49,510 nt of DNA from Pyrinomonadaceae bacterium (GTDB lineage Bacteria; Acidobacteriota; Blastocatellia; Pyrinomonadales; Pyrinomonadaceae): positions 1 to 49,510 of the forward strand of contig JAUZFQ010000139.1 of assembly GCA_030838445.1 (NCBI GenBank), written 5' to 3'. Shown here piece by piece: positions 32,440-42,037 of the stretch. Position 1 is the stretch's first letter. Every line of letters starts with the position of its first letter. A program made the translations under genes and the position numbers. The notes beneath the pieces are model-generated. The model saw nothing but the letters and a program-made list of their open reading frames with translations, was not told the DNA's origin and ran no database searches.

Positions 32440-33567
32440 TTACTTCCTACGCGGGCGCGCCCGTCGGCGTTTCACCGCCGCGCCCTTCTTCGCGCCGGGA
32501 GCGGCGACGGCCGTCTCCTGCTTTTTGGGTTTGGGCGTCATCTGTCGCTTCACGACCTCGGCCAGACTGGCCTGCTGGAAGGTGAGACCGAGTTCGACCT
32601 CGCTGCCGCGTGAGGCGTTGGTGAAAGTCTCCAGCACCCGCAGCAGCGCGGCCTTGTCTTCCCTGTCCGAGACGCTCGACTTCTGCAATTCCTTCGTGAG
32701 TTCGCCTTTGGCAAAGCCGAGACCCATGTTGACCAGACCGCTCAGGGTCATCGCCTTTTCGGAACTGTCCATGCGCATGATGGACTGGAGGCCGAAGGTC
32801 GAGGGCTGCATGGTGACGGCCAACTGCACCTGCCGGAGCGCGTCAACCATGCTCTCCATTTCGGCGTTCGGGGGCGCGCCGAGCGCGCGGATGTGCTTTG
32901 ACATGCCGGGCGGGATGTCGGCCACCAGGCTCACGAGCGTGTTCGCGTCGCGCATAGCGAGGTCAACCAACTCCGGCTTGAGGCGCGGACGCGCGCCGCC
33001 CTCTTCAATCGCGTCACGCAAATAGGCCGGGATGCCGACGGCGATGGTGTTGGCGTCGAGCGCGACGGCCGCGATCTGATCGATGGGAAACTTCCCCTTG
33101 CCGCTGTTGTTGCCGCCGTCGGCGGGCGCGGGCTTGTTGAAGGTGAACACGTTGATGGTCTTCGTGCCGACGGTCTCCTGCGTGTACATCTCCTTCCCCA
33201 TCATCCGCGCGCCGGACAGCAGCGCGTCGGCGCTGAAGTTGCCGCGCACGATCAGCAGAAACTCCGGTATCTCCTTCACCGACATGTCGCCCTTCAGGCG
33301 CGCGCCCGCGATCACGTATTCGAGTCCGTTGAGATCAACGAACTGCTTGGCGTCGGCGAGTGCCTTGTTCAAGACTTCGGGCGGCACGACGGTCGGCGCG
33401 GCCTCGTTGATCAAGCGGCGCGCGTTGATGTACAGGACGGCCTGCGATTCGGGAAAGTTGGCGAGCGCGCTGCGGGCGTCCTGCGCGCGGACGACGGCGG
33501 CAGGCACGGTGAGCAGCACGAACGCGACGAGGGAGAGGAAAAACCGGGCGGGGGTGGTGACTTTCAT
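32440..33567 (-). CDS. exported hypothetical protein with basic tail
   Basis: The 375-aa protein has a Sec signal (to about VVRAQ, residue 28). The body alternates strands and helices (AVLYINARRLINEAAP, EFLLIVRGNFSADALL, AVALDANTIAVGIPAYL), in a pattern reminiscent of DUF3352-like envelope proteins. The final 30 residues are Lys/Arg/Ala-rich (KKGAAVKRRRARPRRK). Function unknown. It is the first gene of the operon with the PhyH oxygenase. The 211-base gap to its right holds no clear gene. Confidence 0.75.
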   Translation of the reverse strand: MKVTTPARFFLSLVAFVLLTVPAAVVRAQDARSALANFPESQAVLYINARRLINEAAPTVVPPEVLNKALADAKQFVDLNGLEYVIAGARLKGDMSVKEIPEFLLIVRGNFSADALLSGARMMGKEMYTQETVGTKTINVFTFNKPAPADGGNNSGKGKFPIDQIAAVALDANTIAVGIPAYLRDAIEEGGARPRLKPELVDLAMRDANTLVSLVADIPPGMSKHIRALGAPPNAEMESMVDALRQVQLAVTMQPSTFGLQSIMRMDSSEKAMTLSGLVNMGLGFAKGELTKELQKSSVSDREDKAALLRVLETFTNASRGSEVELGLTFQQASLAEVVKRQMTPKPKKQETAVAAPGAKKGAAVKRRRARPRRK

Positions 33568-33778
33568 TGTGTCAATTATCCTTTCGACGAAACGGGCAAA
33601 ACCGCTCCGAATTTTAACCGATGCGGTGCGGTAGGCGAAATCCTAATAACGGAATCCATCATTCGGCATACCTGAGTCGGCAAGTAAATTCGTCAACGCT
33701 GCTTCTCACTCATGTACGTCGAAATATGGATTCTGTTTCCTGAAATCTGAATTTTACACCCCGCCCTCCGGCTCGCTT

Positions 33779-34774
33779 TCACTTCCGACGGCTCAGCCGA
33801 TTCTGCACGATGACGACGACCAAGAGGAACAGCCCGCGCAAGACCGCCTGCCACCAGGGGCTGATCCAGCCCTCGAAGTTGAAGACGTTGAAGATGAGTC
33901 CGAGCAGGAGCACGCCGACGAGCGTCGCCAAGACGCTGCCCTGCCCGCCCGTCAAGAGCGTCCCGCCGACGACCACCGCCGCAATCGCGTTCAACTCGTC
34001 GCCCTGCCCCGCTACGGGTCGCCCCGCGCCCAGTCGCGCCGCGTCGAGCACGCCCGCCAGTCCGGCGAGCGCGCCGCTCAACGCGTAGACGCCGATGGTC
34101 ACGCGCGCCGTGTTCAAACCCATCAGCCGCGCCGCCTCGTCGTTGTCGCCGAGCGCGTAGACGTGCCGCCCGAAGCGCGTGTGATTCAGGACGAGCCAGC
34201 CGAGCGCGAACAGGACGACGAGGAAGACTACGGGGACGGGCACGGGGCCGACGAAATCGCGCCCCAAAGACGTTAACGTCTCGGACGACTTGCCGATGCC
34301 GACCGACTTCTCGCCCGTGTAGGCCAGCACCAGCCCGCGCGCCGCGATCATCATCGCCAGCGTCACGATGAACGGCTGGATGCGCGCCTTCGCGATGACC
34401 ACGCCGTTGACGAGGCCGAGCACAGTTGTGATCGCGACCGCCGCGACGACGGCAATCAACGCGCCCTGTCCCGCGAGCGTCGCGGCCGCCACGCCCGCCA
34501 CCGCCATCAGCGACCCGACCGAGAGGTCTATGCCGCCCGTCAGGATCACGAACGTCATCCCCAGCGCGACGAGTCCGAGCATGCTGTTCTGGCGCAGCAC
34601 GTTCACCAGATTCTCTTCCGTCAGGAAACGCTCGTAGCGGATCGCGGCGAACACGCAGACCGCCACCAAAGCGATCAGCGCGCCCTGCCGCTGCGCGAAC
34701 GAGGCGAACCGCGCCCGCATCAAACGCCCGTGCGCCGAACCGCCCTCGTCAATCGTCGTCGCCGCTTGGCTCAT
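33779..34774 (-). CDS. yjfF: sugar ABC transporter permease, YjfF-like
   Basis: The 331-aa inner-membrane protein has about 8-10 membrane segments and the BPD_transp_2 core: GMTFVILTGGIDLSVGSLMA, RFGRHVYALGDNDEAARLMGL, then GGTLLTGGQGSVLATLVGV. The order and the final ISPWWQAVLRG closely resemble YjfF, the second permease of the E. coli galactofuranose transporter YtfQRT-YjfF. It works with the YtfT-like permease at 36393, from which it is separated by an amidohydrolase gene. Confidence 0.86.
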   Translation of the reverse strand: MSQAATTIDEGGSAHGRLMRARFASFAQRQGALIALVAVCVFAAIRYERFLTEENLVNVLRQNSMLGLVALGMTFVILTGGIDLSVGSLMAVAGVAAATLAGQGALIAVVAAVAITTVLGLVNGVVIAKARIQPFIVTLAMMIAARGLVLAYTGEKSVGIGKSSETLTSLGRDFVGPVPVPVVFLVVLFALGWLVLNHTRFGRHVYALGDNDEAARLMGLNTARVTIGVYALSGALAGLAGVLDAARLGAGRPVAGQGDELNAIAAVVVGGTLLTGGQGSVLATLVGVLLLGLIFNVFNFEGWISPWWQAVLRGLFLLVVVIVQNRLSRRK

Positions 34775-34834
34775 AATCTTCTCCGCCTCTTCAAATGATG
34801 TGGCGCGGCGCAGTCTCTTTCAACTCTGCCGCCG

Positions 34835-36382
34835 CTACCTCTTACCGTCTTTCGCCTTCCGCTCCGCGCGCGCCTTCGCGACGATCTCTTTGACCCCGGC
34901 GAACATCGTCGGCGCGTGATACGGGATGCCGTCTTTGATCGTCCACTCGATGCCGCCCGTGCGGACGGCCTTGCCGTCTTGAATCGTCTCGACGCCCGTC
35001 GGGTATAACACTTTCAGATTTTCGAGCGGGTTGCCGTTCACCACCAGCAGGTCTGCCGCGTAGCCCGCGCGCACGCGCCCCAATCGTTCCTCCTGACCGA
35101 GAATCTTCGCGTTGTTGCCCGTCGCGTGCTGGATCACTTTGAGCGCGTGGAAGCCCGCCTCTTGATGCAACTCCAACTCGCGCAGCAGCCCGAAGCCGTA
35201 CATCTGATAGATGAAGCCCGCGTCTTCGCCCGCGCCGACCGTGCCGCCGCGACGCTCGAACTCGCGCAGGGCGGACATCCAGATACGATAGTTCTCTTTC
35301 CAGTAAGCCTCGTCCGCCGAAGTCCAGCCGATGAAGTACGACCCGTGATTCGCCGGGTCTGGGCGGAAGTAGTCTTCGAGCGTCGGGTGCAAATATTCCG
35401 CGAACCACGGCTGCGTCTGCGCGCGTTGCAGATCGCGGCTCGCCTCGTAGATGACGAGCGTCGTGTCCCACGCCACGCGCGCCTCGACCATCGCGTCGAA
35501 CACCTTCATCAACTTGTCCCAGTTCGCCTCGCGCCACAGGCGACCCGCGTAGCGAAAGCGATCCACCTCGTTGTTGTAGTTGTAAGCGGGCGGGAAATTC
35601 TGCACGCCCGCTTCAATCGCCGCGTCGGGGATGCCGTACCAGTGCTCGATTGAAGTTGTGCCGAAGCGAATGTCGTCCCACGCGTTCGTCTCGGCAATGG
35701 CCGCGTGGTGCGCGATGCGCAAGTTCTGTTTGCGCGCCTCGTCCCACGCCGCCGCCATCAGATCGCGATCCATCGCAAACATCTTGAGGCCGTCCACGCC
35801 CTGCGCCTTCAAGTCGCGCACGCGCTGGCGCGCGGCCTCGGCCGTCTTCGGCGCGCCGCCCGCCGCGTAGATCGCGTAGACGAAGAGACGCGGCGCGGCC
35901 ACTTCGCCCGCCGCGCTCGCGCGCTTCAAAGCGAGCGTCTTCTGCGTGTTGCTCCCCACGTCGCGCACCGTCGTGATGCCGCACGCGAGCCACAGCTTCA
36001 ACTCGTAGTCGAGCGGCTGCGCCACGCCCCCGCGCTCCTCCTGCACGTGCCCGTGCGCGTTGATGAGGCCGGGCATCACGTACTTGCCCGTCGCGTCAAT
36101 CTCCACGTCGCCCGCCGGGCGGCGCGCCGTCCCGCTCTTGACCGTCACGGGATCGAGCGCGACCAACTCCGTGATCGTGTCATTCTCGATCACAATATCG
36201 AACGGCCCCGACGCGGGCGTCGCGTTACCGTCAATCACCGTCGCGTTGCGGACGACCAGACGCGGGTAACGCCGCCCGCTCTCGACCCGCTGCTTCGCCG
36301 TCTGCGCGCGACCTGCGGGCGCGACGGGCGCGGCGACGAAGAGGACGAGAGCGACAAGGAATGCACCGAATTGTTTTTTCAT
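34835..36382 (-). CDS. exported amidohydrolase (imidazolonepropionase-like)
   Basis: The 515-aa protein has a Sec signal (to about GRAQ, residue 28) and an amidohydrolase barrel: INAHGHV (metal HxH), GLKMFAMD (possible bridging lysine), AHHAAIAET and SIEHWYG (metal histidines), GAGEDAG (catalytic Asp region). A C-terminal composite-sandwich segment (LGRVRAGYAADLLVVNGNPLENL) completes the fold. Secreted members hydrolyse cyclic amides or Xaa-Pro dipeptides. It starts 10 bases after the YtfT-like permease and ends 60 bases before the YjfF-like permease, an odd insertion in a transporter operon. Confidence 0.87.
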   Translation of the reverse strand: MKKQFGAFLVALVLFVAAPVAPAGRAQTAKQRVESGRRYPRLVVRNATVIDGNATPASGPFDIVIENDTITELVALDPVTVKSGTARRPAGDVEIDATGKYVMPGLINAHGHVQEERGGVAQPLDYELKLWLACGITTVRDVGSNTQKTLALKRASAAGEVAAPRLFVYAIYAAGGAPKTAEAARQRVRDLKAQGVDGLKMFAMDRDLMAAAWDEARKQNLRIAHHAAIAETNAWDDIRFGTTSIEHWYGIPDAAIEAGVQNFPPAYNYNNEVDRFRYAGRLWREANWDKLMKVFDAMVEARVAWDTTLVIYEASRDLQRAQTQPWFAEYLHPTLEDYFRPDPANHGSYFIGWTSADEAYWKENYRIWMSALREFERRGGTVGAGEDAGFIYQMYGFGLLRELELHQEAGFHALKVIQHATGNNAKILGQEERLGRVRAGYAADLLVVNGNPLENLKVLYPTGVETIQDGKAVRTGGIEWTIKDGIPYHAPTMFAGVKEIVAKARAERKAKDGKR

Positions 36383-36392
36383 CGAGAAGAGG

Positions 36393-37400
36393 TCAGGCCA
36401 CTTTGGGGCGTTGGATGTAGACGGCGACGAGGATGATCGCCGCCTTCAAAACGAGCGACCACGCGAAGCCGATGCCGAGCATGTTGAAACTCGTCGTGAT
36501 GACTTGCATGATGAGCGCGCCGATGAGCGTGCCGACGACCGTCACGCGCCCGCCCGTCAAAGGCGTGCCGCCGACGACCACGGCCGCGATGGCGTCGAGT
36601 TCGATGTAGAGGCCGACCTTCGTCGCGTCGCTGGCCTCGGCCTTTGCCGCCTCGATCAGCCCGGCCATCCCCGCGAGCAGCCCGCTCAACGCGTAGACCA
36701 TGATCTTCGTCCGGTGGACTTTGACGCCCGCGAGCCGCGCCGCCGCCTCGTTCCCGCCGACGGCGACGACGTAGCGGCCGAAACTCGTCGCGCGCATCAC
36801 GAAGATCGCGACGGCGACGACCAGAAGCATCACGACGACCGACGTCGGCACAGGCCCGACGAAGCCCTTGCCGAGCGACATGAAATTCTGGTTGTCAATC
36901 AAGATGATCTGCCCGCCGCGGCTGATCACCTGCGCCACGCCGCGCCCGGTGATGAGCAGCGCGAGCGTCACGATGATCGGCTGGATGCGGAAGCCGGAGA
37001 TGAGCGCGCCGTTCAAGATGCCGACGGCGAGCGCGGCGGCGAGTCCTAAAAGCACCGCCGGCAAGAGTCCGCGTTCGAGGTTCGTCGCGGCGAGCGCGGC
37101 GGCAATCGCCATCACCGAACCGACGGAGAGATCAATGCCGCCCGTCGCGATGACGAGCGTCATGCCGACGGCGACCAGCACCGTCGGCGCGACTTGCAAC
37201 AGGATGTTGCGGAAGTTGTTCACGTCGGCGAAGTTCGGCGTGAACACGGCGTTGGCTAAGACGAGCAGGATGAGCGCGGCGAGCGCGCCGTAGGTCGGGC
37301 CGTAGTCGGCGAGGAGCGAACGCGCGCCCGCGCGCCGCGCGCCTTCGCCCGACGCGGTGCTACTGCCGCCGCCGCTGTTGGCCGGTGTGGCGTTCTGCAT
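36393..37400 (-). CDS. ytfT: sugar ABC transporter permease, YtfT-like
   Basis: The 335-aa permease has the BPD_transp_2 core GMTLVIATGGIDLSVGSVMAIA, GRGVAQVISRGGQII, ELDAIAAVVVGGTPLTGGRV. GRGVAQ and the LELDAI stretch are especially like YtfT. It starts 6 bases after the stop of the ATPase gene, so is in the same operon. It is one half of the membrane channel for the furanose-type sugar bound by the lipoprotein at 39154. Confidence 0.86.
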   Translation of the reverse strand: MQNATPANSGGGSSTASGEGARRAGARSLLADYGPTYGALAALILLVLANAVFTPNFADVNNFRNILLQVAPTVLVAVGMTLVIATGGIDLSVGSVMAIAAALAATNLERGLLPAVLLGLAAALAVGILNGALISGFRIQPIIVTLALLITGRGVAQVISRGGQIILIDNQNFMSLGKGFVGPVPTSVVVMLLVVAVAIFVMRATSFGRYVVAVGGNEAAARLAGVKVHRTKIMVYALSGLLAGMAGLIEAAKAEASDATKVGLYIELDAIAAVVVGGTPLTGGRVTVVGTLIGALIMQVITTSFNMLGIGFAWSLVLKAAIILVAVYIQRPKVA

Positions 37401-37406
37401 CTTCTC

Positions 37407-39023
37407 TCAAGCTCCTTTTGCGGGCGGCACAGAGGGCGGCTCGGCGGCGGGCGGCGTGGTGTCCGTGACGTGCGCGGTGGCGGTCGAAGCGGCGGTCGCC
37501 TCGCCCGTCGTACCCTCGGCCATCGCGCGGATGATGTTGGCTTGCGAGATGTCGTCGCCGCGCAGTTCGCCCACGCGCTGCCCGTCGCGCATCACGACGA
37601 CGCGCGAACTCCCTTCAACCAATTCTTCCAACTCCGAAGAGATCATCAGGACGCCGAGGCCGCTCTCCGCCAGTTCGCCCACGAGCGACTGAATCTCGCC
37701 CTTCGCGCCGATGTCTATGCCGCGCGTCGGCTCGTCGAGGATGAGGAACTTCGGGTTCTTGCAGAGCCAGCGCGCGAGCAGAACCTTCTGCTGGTTGCCG
37801 CCCGACAACTCGCGGATTTTCTGATCGGCGTTGGCGGCCTTGATGCCGAGCCGCTTCATGAACTTGTCAACGATCTCCGTCTGGCGCGCGCGCGAGACGA
37901 CGCCGAGCGTCGAGAGCGCGGGCAGCGCGGCGAGCGTCAAATTCTCGCGCACGGAGAGTTCGGGGATGATGCCCTCGGCCTTGCGGTCTTCCGTGAGGAA
38001 CGCGATGCCTGAATCAATCGCCTCGTTCACAGAGCCGCGCTTGATCGTCTTTCCTTCCAGACGCACCTCGCCCGCTTCGACGCTATCCGCACCGAAGATC
38101 GCGCGCGCTGTCTCCGTCCGACCCGAACCGAGCAAGCCCGCCATGCCGACGATCTCGCCGCGCGCCACCTCCACCGTCACGTCGTTGAGTTTGCGCCCGC
38201 GCTTCAAATTCTCGGCACTGAGCAACGGCGTCTCTCCGGCCGCCGCTTCAGTCGCGCCTTTGAAGGCGGTCGTGCCCTGCCGCAGTTCCTCGCGCTGCTT
38301 GCCGAGCATGAGACAGACGAGATCGATCTTCTCCAACCCCGCAAGCGGGCGCGTGGCGACGAAACGACCGTCGCGCAAAATCGTCACGCGGTCGCAGACC
38401 GTGTACAACTCGTCGAACCGATGGCTGATGTAGACGACCGCCGTGCCCTCCGCTTTGAGTCGCCGGATCACGTCGTAGAGAATCTGCACCTCGTGTTCGG
38501 TGAGCGAACTCGTCGGCTCGTCCAAGACGACGACCTTCGCGTCGAACGAGACGCCGCGCGCAATCGCCACCATCTGCCGGAGCGCGATGTTCAGGCTCCC
38601 GAGCGGCGCGCGCGGGTCGATGTCCAGGCCGAGGCGTTTGAGGAGCGCGGCGGCGTCGGCGTTCATCTGCTTCCAATCGATGAGGCCGAAGCGGCGCGGC
38701 TCGCGCCCGAGATAGATGTTCTCTGCGACCGTGCGAAAGGTGAGCAGGTTGACTTCCTGATAGACGGCGACGACGCCCTCGGCTTGCGCGTCCTCCGGCG
38801 TGCGAAAGTCCACGGCGCGGCCTTCCAGAAACATCTGCCCGCCGTCGCGCGTGTACGCGCCCGTCATGATCTTGATCAGCGTGGACTTCCCCGCGCCGTT
38901 CTCGCCCACGAGCGCATGCACCTCGCCGCGCGCGAGCGCGAGATCAACCTGCGACAGCGCCGTCACGCCCGAAAAGATTTTCGTGATGCCCTCCATGCGG
39001 AGGACTGGTTCTGCGTTGCTCAT
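37407..39023 (-). CDS. ytfR: sugar ABC transporter ATPase, YtfR-like (double domain)
   Basis: The 538-aa protein is a fused pair of ABC domains. Domain 1 has GENGAGKSTLIKI, ALRQMVAIARG and VVLDEPTSSL; domain 2 has a degenerate Walker A (GLLGSGRTE), LSGGNQQKVLLARWL and LDEPTRGIDIGAK, as in the RbsA/MglA/YtfR group, where the second site is catalytically weak. A Thr/Ala/Pro-rich tail of about 35 residues is added. It is 6 bases before the YtfT-like permease. The heptamer inverted repeat at 39039 separates it from the binding-protein gene. Confidence 0.9.
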   Translation of the reverse strand: MSNAEPVLRMEGITKIFSGVTALSQVDLALARGEVHALVGENGAGKSTLIKIMTGAYTRDGGQMFLEGRAVDFRTPEDAQAEGVVAVYQEVNLLTFRTVAENIYLGREPRRFGLIDWKQMNADAAALLKRLGLDIDPRAPLGSLNIALRQMVAIARGVSFDAKVVVLDEPTSSLTEHEVQILYDVIRRLKAEGTAVVYISHRFDELYTVCDRVTILRDGRFVATRPLAGLEKIDLVCLMLGKQREELRQGTTAFKGATEAAAGETPLLSAENLKRGRKLNDVTVEVARGEIVGMAGLLGSGRTETARAIFGADSVEAGEVRLEGKTIKRGSVNEAIDSGIAFLTEDRKAEGIIPELSVRENLTLAALPALSTLGVVSRARQTEIVDKFMKRLGIKAANADQKIRELSGGNQQKVLLARWLCKNPKFLILDEPTRGIDIGAKGEIQSLVGELAESGLGVLMISSELEELVEGSSRVVVMRDGQRVGELRGDDISQANIIRAMAEGTTGEATAASTATAHVTDTTPPAAEPPSVPPAKGA

Positions 39024-39038
39024 AAGGAGATGCCCGCG

Positions 39039-39147
39039 GTCAGTTGTCCGTGGTCAGTTGTTTTCGTCTCGCTTAACTTGAGAGCTTGAGCTTTAGCCCG
39101 TCGTTCGTGAACCACAAACAACGGACAACTGACCACGGACAACTGAC
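39039..39147. repeat. inverted heptamer repeat (TGAC-core), copy 2
   Basis: Arms 39039-39061 and 39125-39147 are perfect 23-bp inverted repeats with the same AACTGAC/CACGGAC heptamers as copy 1. It lies between ytfR and ytfQ. Confidence 0.88.
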
Positions 39148-39153
39148 AGTTTT

Positions 39154-40182
39154 TCAATACGCTTCGTTCAAGAACTGCGCCGCGTTAGTCTTGTCGAAGA
39201 GGCGATCTTCGATGCCGACGATGGGCGGGAGTTTTTCGCCCGACCAGAACTTTTCGAGCGTGGCGAAGGCGAGCGGGCCGAAGCGCGGGTTCGACTCGAT
39301 GGTCACGTTCATCTTGCCGTCGAGGATGGCTTGCAGCGCACTCTTCTGCCCGTCCACCGAGATGATCAGCACGTCCGTGCCCGGCTTCATCCCGGCGGCT
39401 TCGAGCGCCTGAATCGCGCCGAGCGCCATCTCGTCGTTGTGCGCGTAGACGGCCGTGATCTCTTTGCCGCGCGCCTGAATGATGTTCTGCATCACGTCGC
39501 GCGCCTTGGCGCGGTTGAAGTCGCCGGTCTGCGTCTGGATGATCTTCATCTCCGGGTGCTTCGCGATCTCGTCGCGGAAGCCCTTGCCGCGATCCGCCGT
39601 GACGGACGCGCCGCTCGTCCCGCTCAGTTCCACGATGTTGGCTTTGCCGTTCGAGGCTGTGGCGAGCCACTCGGCGGCGCGCTGCCCCTGCTTGATGAAG
39701 TCCGACTTGAGCACCGTGACGAAATCATCGCCCGCCGCGCCCGACGCTTCGCGGTCAACGAGGATGACGGGGATGTTCGCGCTCTTGGCCGTCGCCAGTG
39801 CTTGCTCGAAACCGACCGTCTCGCGCGGCGCGAGGAAGATGGCGTCAACGCGCTGCGCCACGAGGTCTTCGACGTTCGCGGCCTGCTTGGCCGTGTCGCC
39901 CTGCGCGACCGTCACGCGCAGATCGTACTTGTCGGGCTTCTTCGCCGCCTCTCCCTTGATGCTCTCGGTCTCGGCGATGCGCCACGGCCCGTCCATCTCC
40001 ATCTGCGAGAAGCCGATCACTTTCTTGCCGCCCGCGTTGTTCCGACCGCCGCCCGCCACGCCGCCGCCACCGCCGCCGCCGCTACTGCTCTCCTTGCGAC
40101 AACCGCCCAGCGCGAGCGCGCACGCGAACAACAACGCCACCAAGACCGCCAACGACTTCCGCCCACCGACTGTTGATTTCAT
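39154..40182 (-). CDS. ytfQ: sugar-binding lipoprotein, YtfQ-like
   Basis: The 342-aa protein has a lipoprotein signal (LGGC, C28) and a Ser/Gly-rich linker with seven consecutive glycines. The Peripla_BP domain reads WRIAETESIKGEA, AQRVDAIFLAPRETVGFEQA, VELSGTSGASVTADRGKGF, IIQTQTGDFNRAKARD and VYAHNDEMALGAIQALEAAG. This order of words is typical of YtfQ, the galactofuranose-binding protein. Ligand could be galactofuranose or arabinofuranose. It is the first gene of the transporter set and follows the GH43 and LacI genes. Confidence 0.88.
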   Translation of the reverse strand: MKSTVGGRKSLAVLVALLFACALALGGCRKESSSGGGGGGGVAGGGRNNAGGKKVIGFSQMEMDGPWRIAETESIKGEAAKKPDKYDLRVTVAQGDTAKQAANVEDLVAQRVDAIFLAPRETVGFEQALATAKSANIPVILVDREASGAAGDDFVTVLKSDFIKQGQRAAEWLATASNGKANIVELSGTSGASVTADRGKGFRDEIAKHPEMKIIQTQTGDFNRAKARDVMQNIIQARGKEITAVYAHNDEMALGAIQALEAAGMKPGTDVLIISVDGQKSALQAILDGKMNVTIESNPRFGPLAFATLEKFWSGEKLPPIVGIEDRLFDKTNAAQFLNEAY

Positions 40183-40301
40183 GTTTCACCTCGGAAAATT
40201 TTGTGAAGGCAACAGACGAGTCCGTCGCCCGTGTCTCTATGTTGAAAGTTGCAGGCACATCAAACTTGCGCGGGCGACGGATGAGTTCGCCGCCCCTTGA
40301 T

Positions 40302-42017
40302 CTATTCGCCGCGCGCCGCACGGCGCGTGCGCGTCGGCGCGATCCTGAACGATTCAAACTTGCCTGCCGCGCCCGCCGCGCCGCCCGACGTGAGCGCGAC
40401 GCGCACGCCCCTGTCCCACGGCGGCAGGTATTCGCCGTCCATCTCGTCGCCCACGTTGCGCCAGCGGTTGCCGTCCTCGCTCACCGCGAAACGATACCGG
40501 CGGCCGTCGTCCGCCGTCATGCGCAGGTACACCAGCGGCGACTTTACGGCGTCCGTCACGGTCGCAACCATCTTCTGTTCATTCTTCTCGCGTCGCCACA
40601 GGATGATGTTGCGCCCGTCAACGACCGCGCCGAGCGCGTTCTCTGCGTCGCCGTAAGCTGACAACCCTGCGAGCGCGCCGCGACGCATCCCGCGCGTGTC
40701 AATCACCGTCGTCGCCTCATAATCGCCCACCGTGGTCAGGCGCGCGACGATAGCCCCGACCGGGTTCGTCGTCTGCTCGACTGCGGGCGAGAGCACGAGA
40801 CGGCCGCCGCGCGCGCTCTCCGTCCGCATGACGGGTTCGTTCGACTGCGGCCACTGCCAGCCGGGTTGCAGCTTGAGCGAGGTGAAGTCGTCGAAGAAAT
40901 AGTGTTCGGCGTTGCGCTCGCCCGTGCCGTGCGGCGCGGCGGCGCGAGCCGAAGGGCCGCGGCCATTGTTGATCGTCGGCCAGCCGTTCGCGCCCCACTC
41001 GATTTGATCGAGCATCGCCTGACGGCCGACGTAGACGAAATCTTTCGCGTCCATCGCGTGATACATCAGGTAGTCGCGCCCGCGCGGGTCGGCGACGATA
41101 GTGCCGTGGCCGGGACACTTGAATTCGTCGTTGCCGCGCATGATCGGGTTCGCAGGGTTCTTCTCCCACGGCCCCAAAAGTTTCCGCGAACGCGCGACGC
41201 CGATCTGGTAGTTGCACTCGCGCGCGCAGCAGAAATTGCCGGAGTAGAACATGTAGAACCACCCGCCGCGCCGGACGACTGCCGCGCCTTCGACCAGATC
41301 GCCGTAGGGCAGCGTGGCGTGTTTCTCCCACGCCTGATCGTTGCGGATCAACTCCTGCTTCTCTCCGACGAGGCGCGTGCCGTCGGGCGAGAGTCGCTGC
41401 GCCCAGATGGGCGTCGGCACGCTCTTGCTGTTGCCGTCCTCTTTCCACAAGAGATAACGCTGCCCGTTTTCGTCGCGAATGGGGAAGCCGTCAATCGAGC
41501 CGACTTCCTGACAGACGAGCGGGCCGTGATCCGTGTACGGCCCCTGCGGGCGGCGCGCCGTGGCGACGGCGACGCAGAGCGGCCCGTCCTTTTTCTTCGC
41601 CGTGTAATAGACGTAGAAGCGGCCGCGGTCTTCGGAAATTTCCGGTGCCCAGTAGTTGCCGATTGACCACGCGGGACGCTTCTGAAAGACCGCCCCGGCG
41701 ACGCGCCAGTTGACGAGATCGCGCGAGTGCAGGATGGGAAACTCCGGTGCCCACTCGGAAGAGGTGGCTGCCGCCCAGTAGTCCTGCCCGACGCGGATGA
41801 CGGACGGGTCTGGATAGTCGCCCGCGAGCGCGGGGTTCGTGTAAGTAGCGCGCGACTGCGCCGCCCCGCTTCCCGCGAACGCGCAGACGAGCGCGACGAA
41901 GCAGGCCGTGCGGCGCACCATGAAAAAGGACGCGCGGCGCACCGCCGACGCTCTCACGACGCGCGCTAGCGACGAAGTTTCGAGTCCTGTTTTTCTCATC
42001 TTTAGCTTGACCCTCAT
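40302..42017 (-). CDS. exported GH43-family glycoside hydrolase
   Basis: The 571-aa enzyme has a signal peptide (FVALVCAFAGSGAAQ) after a long basic N-terminus; the start may be 42017, 41999 or 41921. The GH43 five-bladed propeller residues are D70 (DYPDPSVIR, base), D176 (GSIDGFP, pKa modulator) and E243 (DLVEGAAVV, acid). The C-terminal 190 residues form a lectin-like (XynB-C/DUF1349) domain. GH43 enzymes act on arabinofuranosides, xylosides, galactans and some galactofuranosides. It lies between the LacI gene and the transporter. Confidence 0.88.
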   Translation of the reverse strand: MRVKLKMRKTGLETSSLARVVRASAVRRASFFMVRRTACFVALVCAFAGSGAAQSRATYTNPALAGDYPDPSVIRVGQDYWAAATSSEWAPEFPILHSRDLVNWRVAGAVFQKRPAWSIGNYWAPEISEDRGRFYVYYTAKKKDGPLCVAVATARRPQGPYTDHGPLVCQEVGSIDGFPIRDENGQRYLLWKEDGNSKSVPTPIWAQRLSPDGTRLVGEKQELIRNDQAWEKHATLPYGDLVEGAAVVRRGGWFYMFYSGNFCCARECNYQIGVARSRKLLGPWEKNPANPIMRGNDEFKCPGHGTIVADPRGRDYLMYHAMDAKDFVYVGRQAMLDQIEWGANGWPTINNGRGPSARAAAPHGTGERNAEHYFFDDFTSLKLQPGWQWPQSNEPVMRTESARGGRLVLSPAVEQTTNPVGAIVARLTTVGDYEATTVIDTRGMRRGALAGLSAYGDAENALGAVVDGRNIILWRREKNEQKMVATVTDAVKSPLVYLRMTADDGRRYRFAVSEDGNRWRNVGDEMDGEYLPPWDRGVRVALTSGGAAGAAGKFESFRIAPTRTRRAARGE

Positions 42018-42037
42018 GTCCAGAAATTATGGCGTGC

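Noticed and set aside
40060-40110. GCC-triplet tract as a noncoding repeat
   Set aside because: It encodes the seven-glycine linker of the YtfQ-like lipoprotein, a normal flexible spacer after the lipid anchor.
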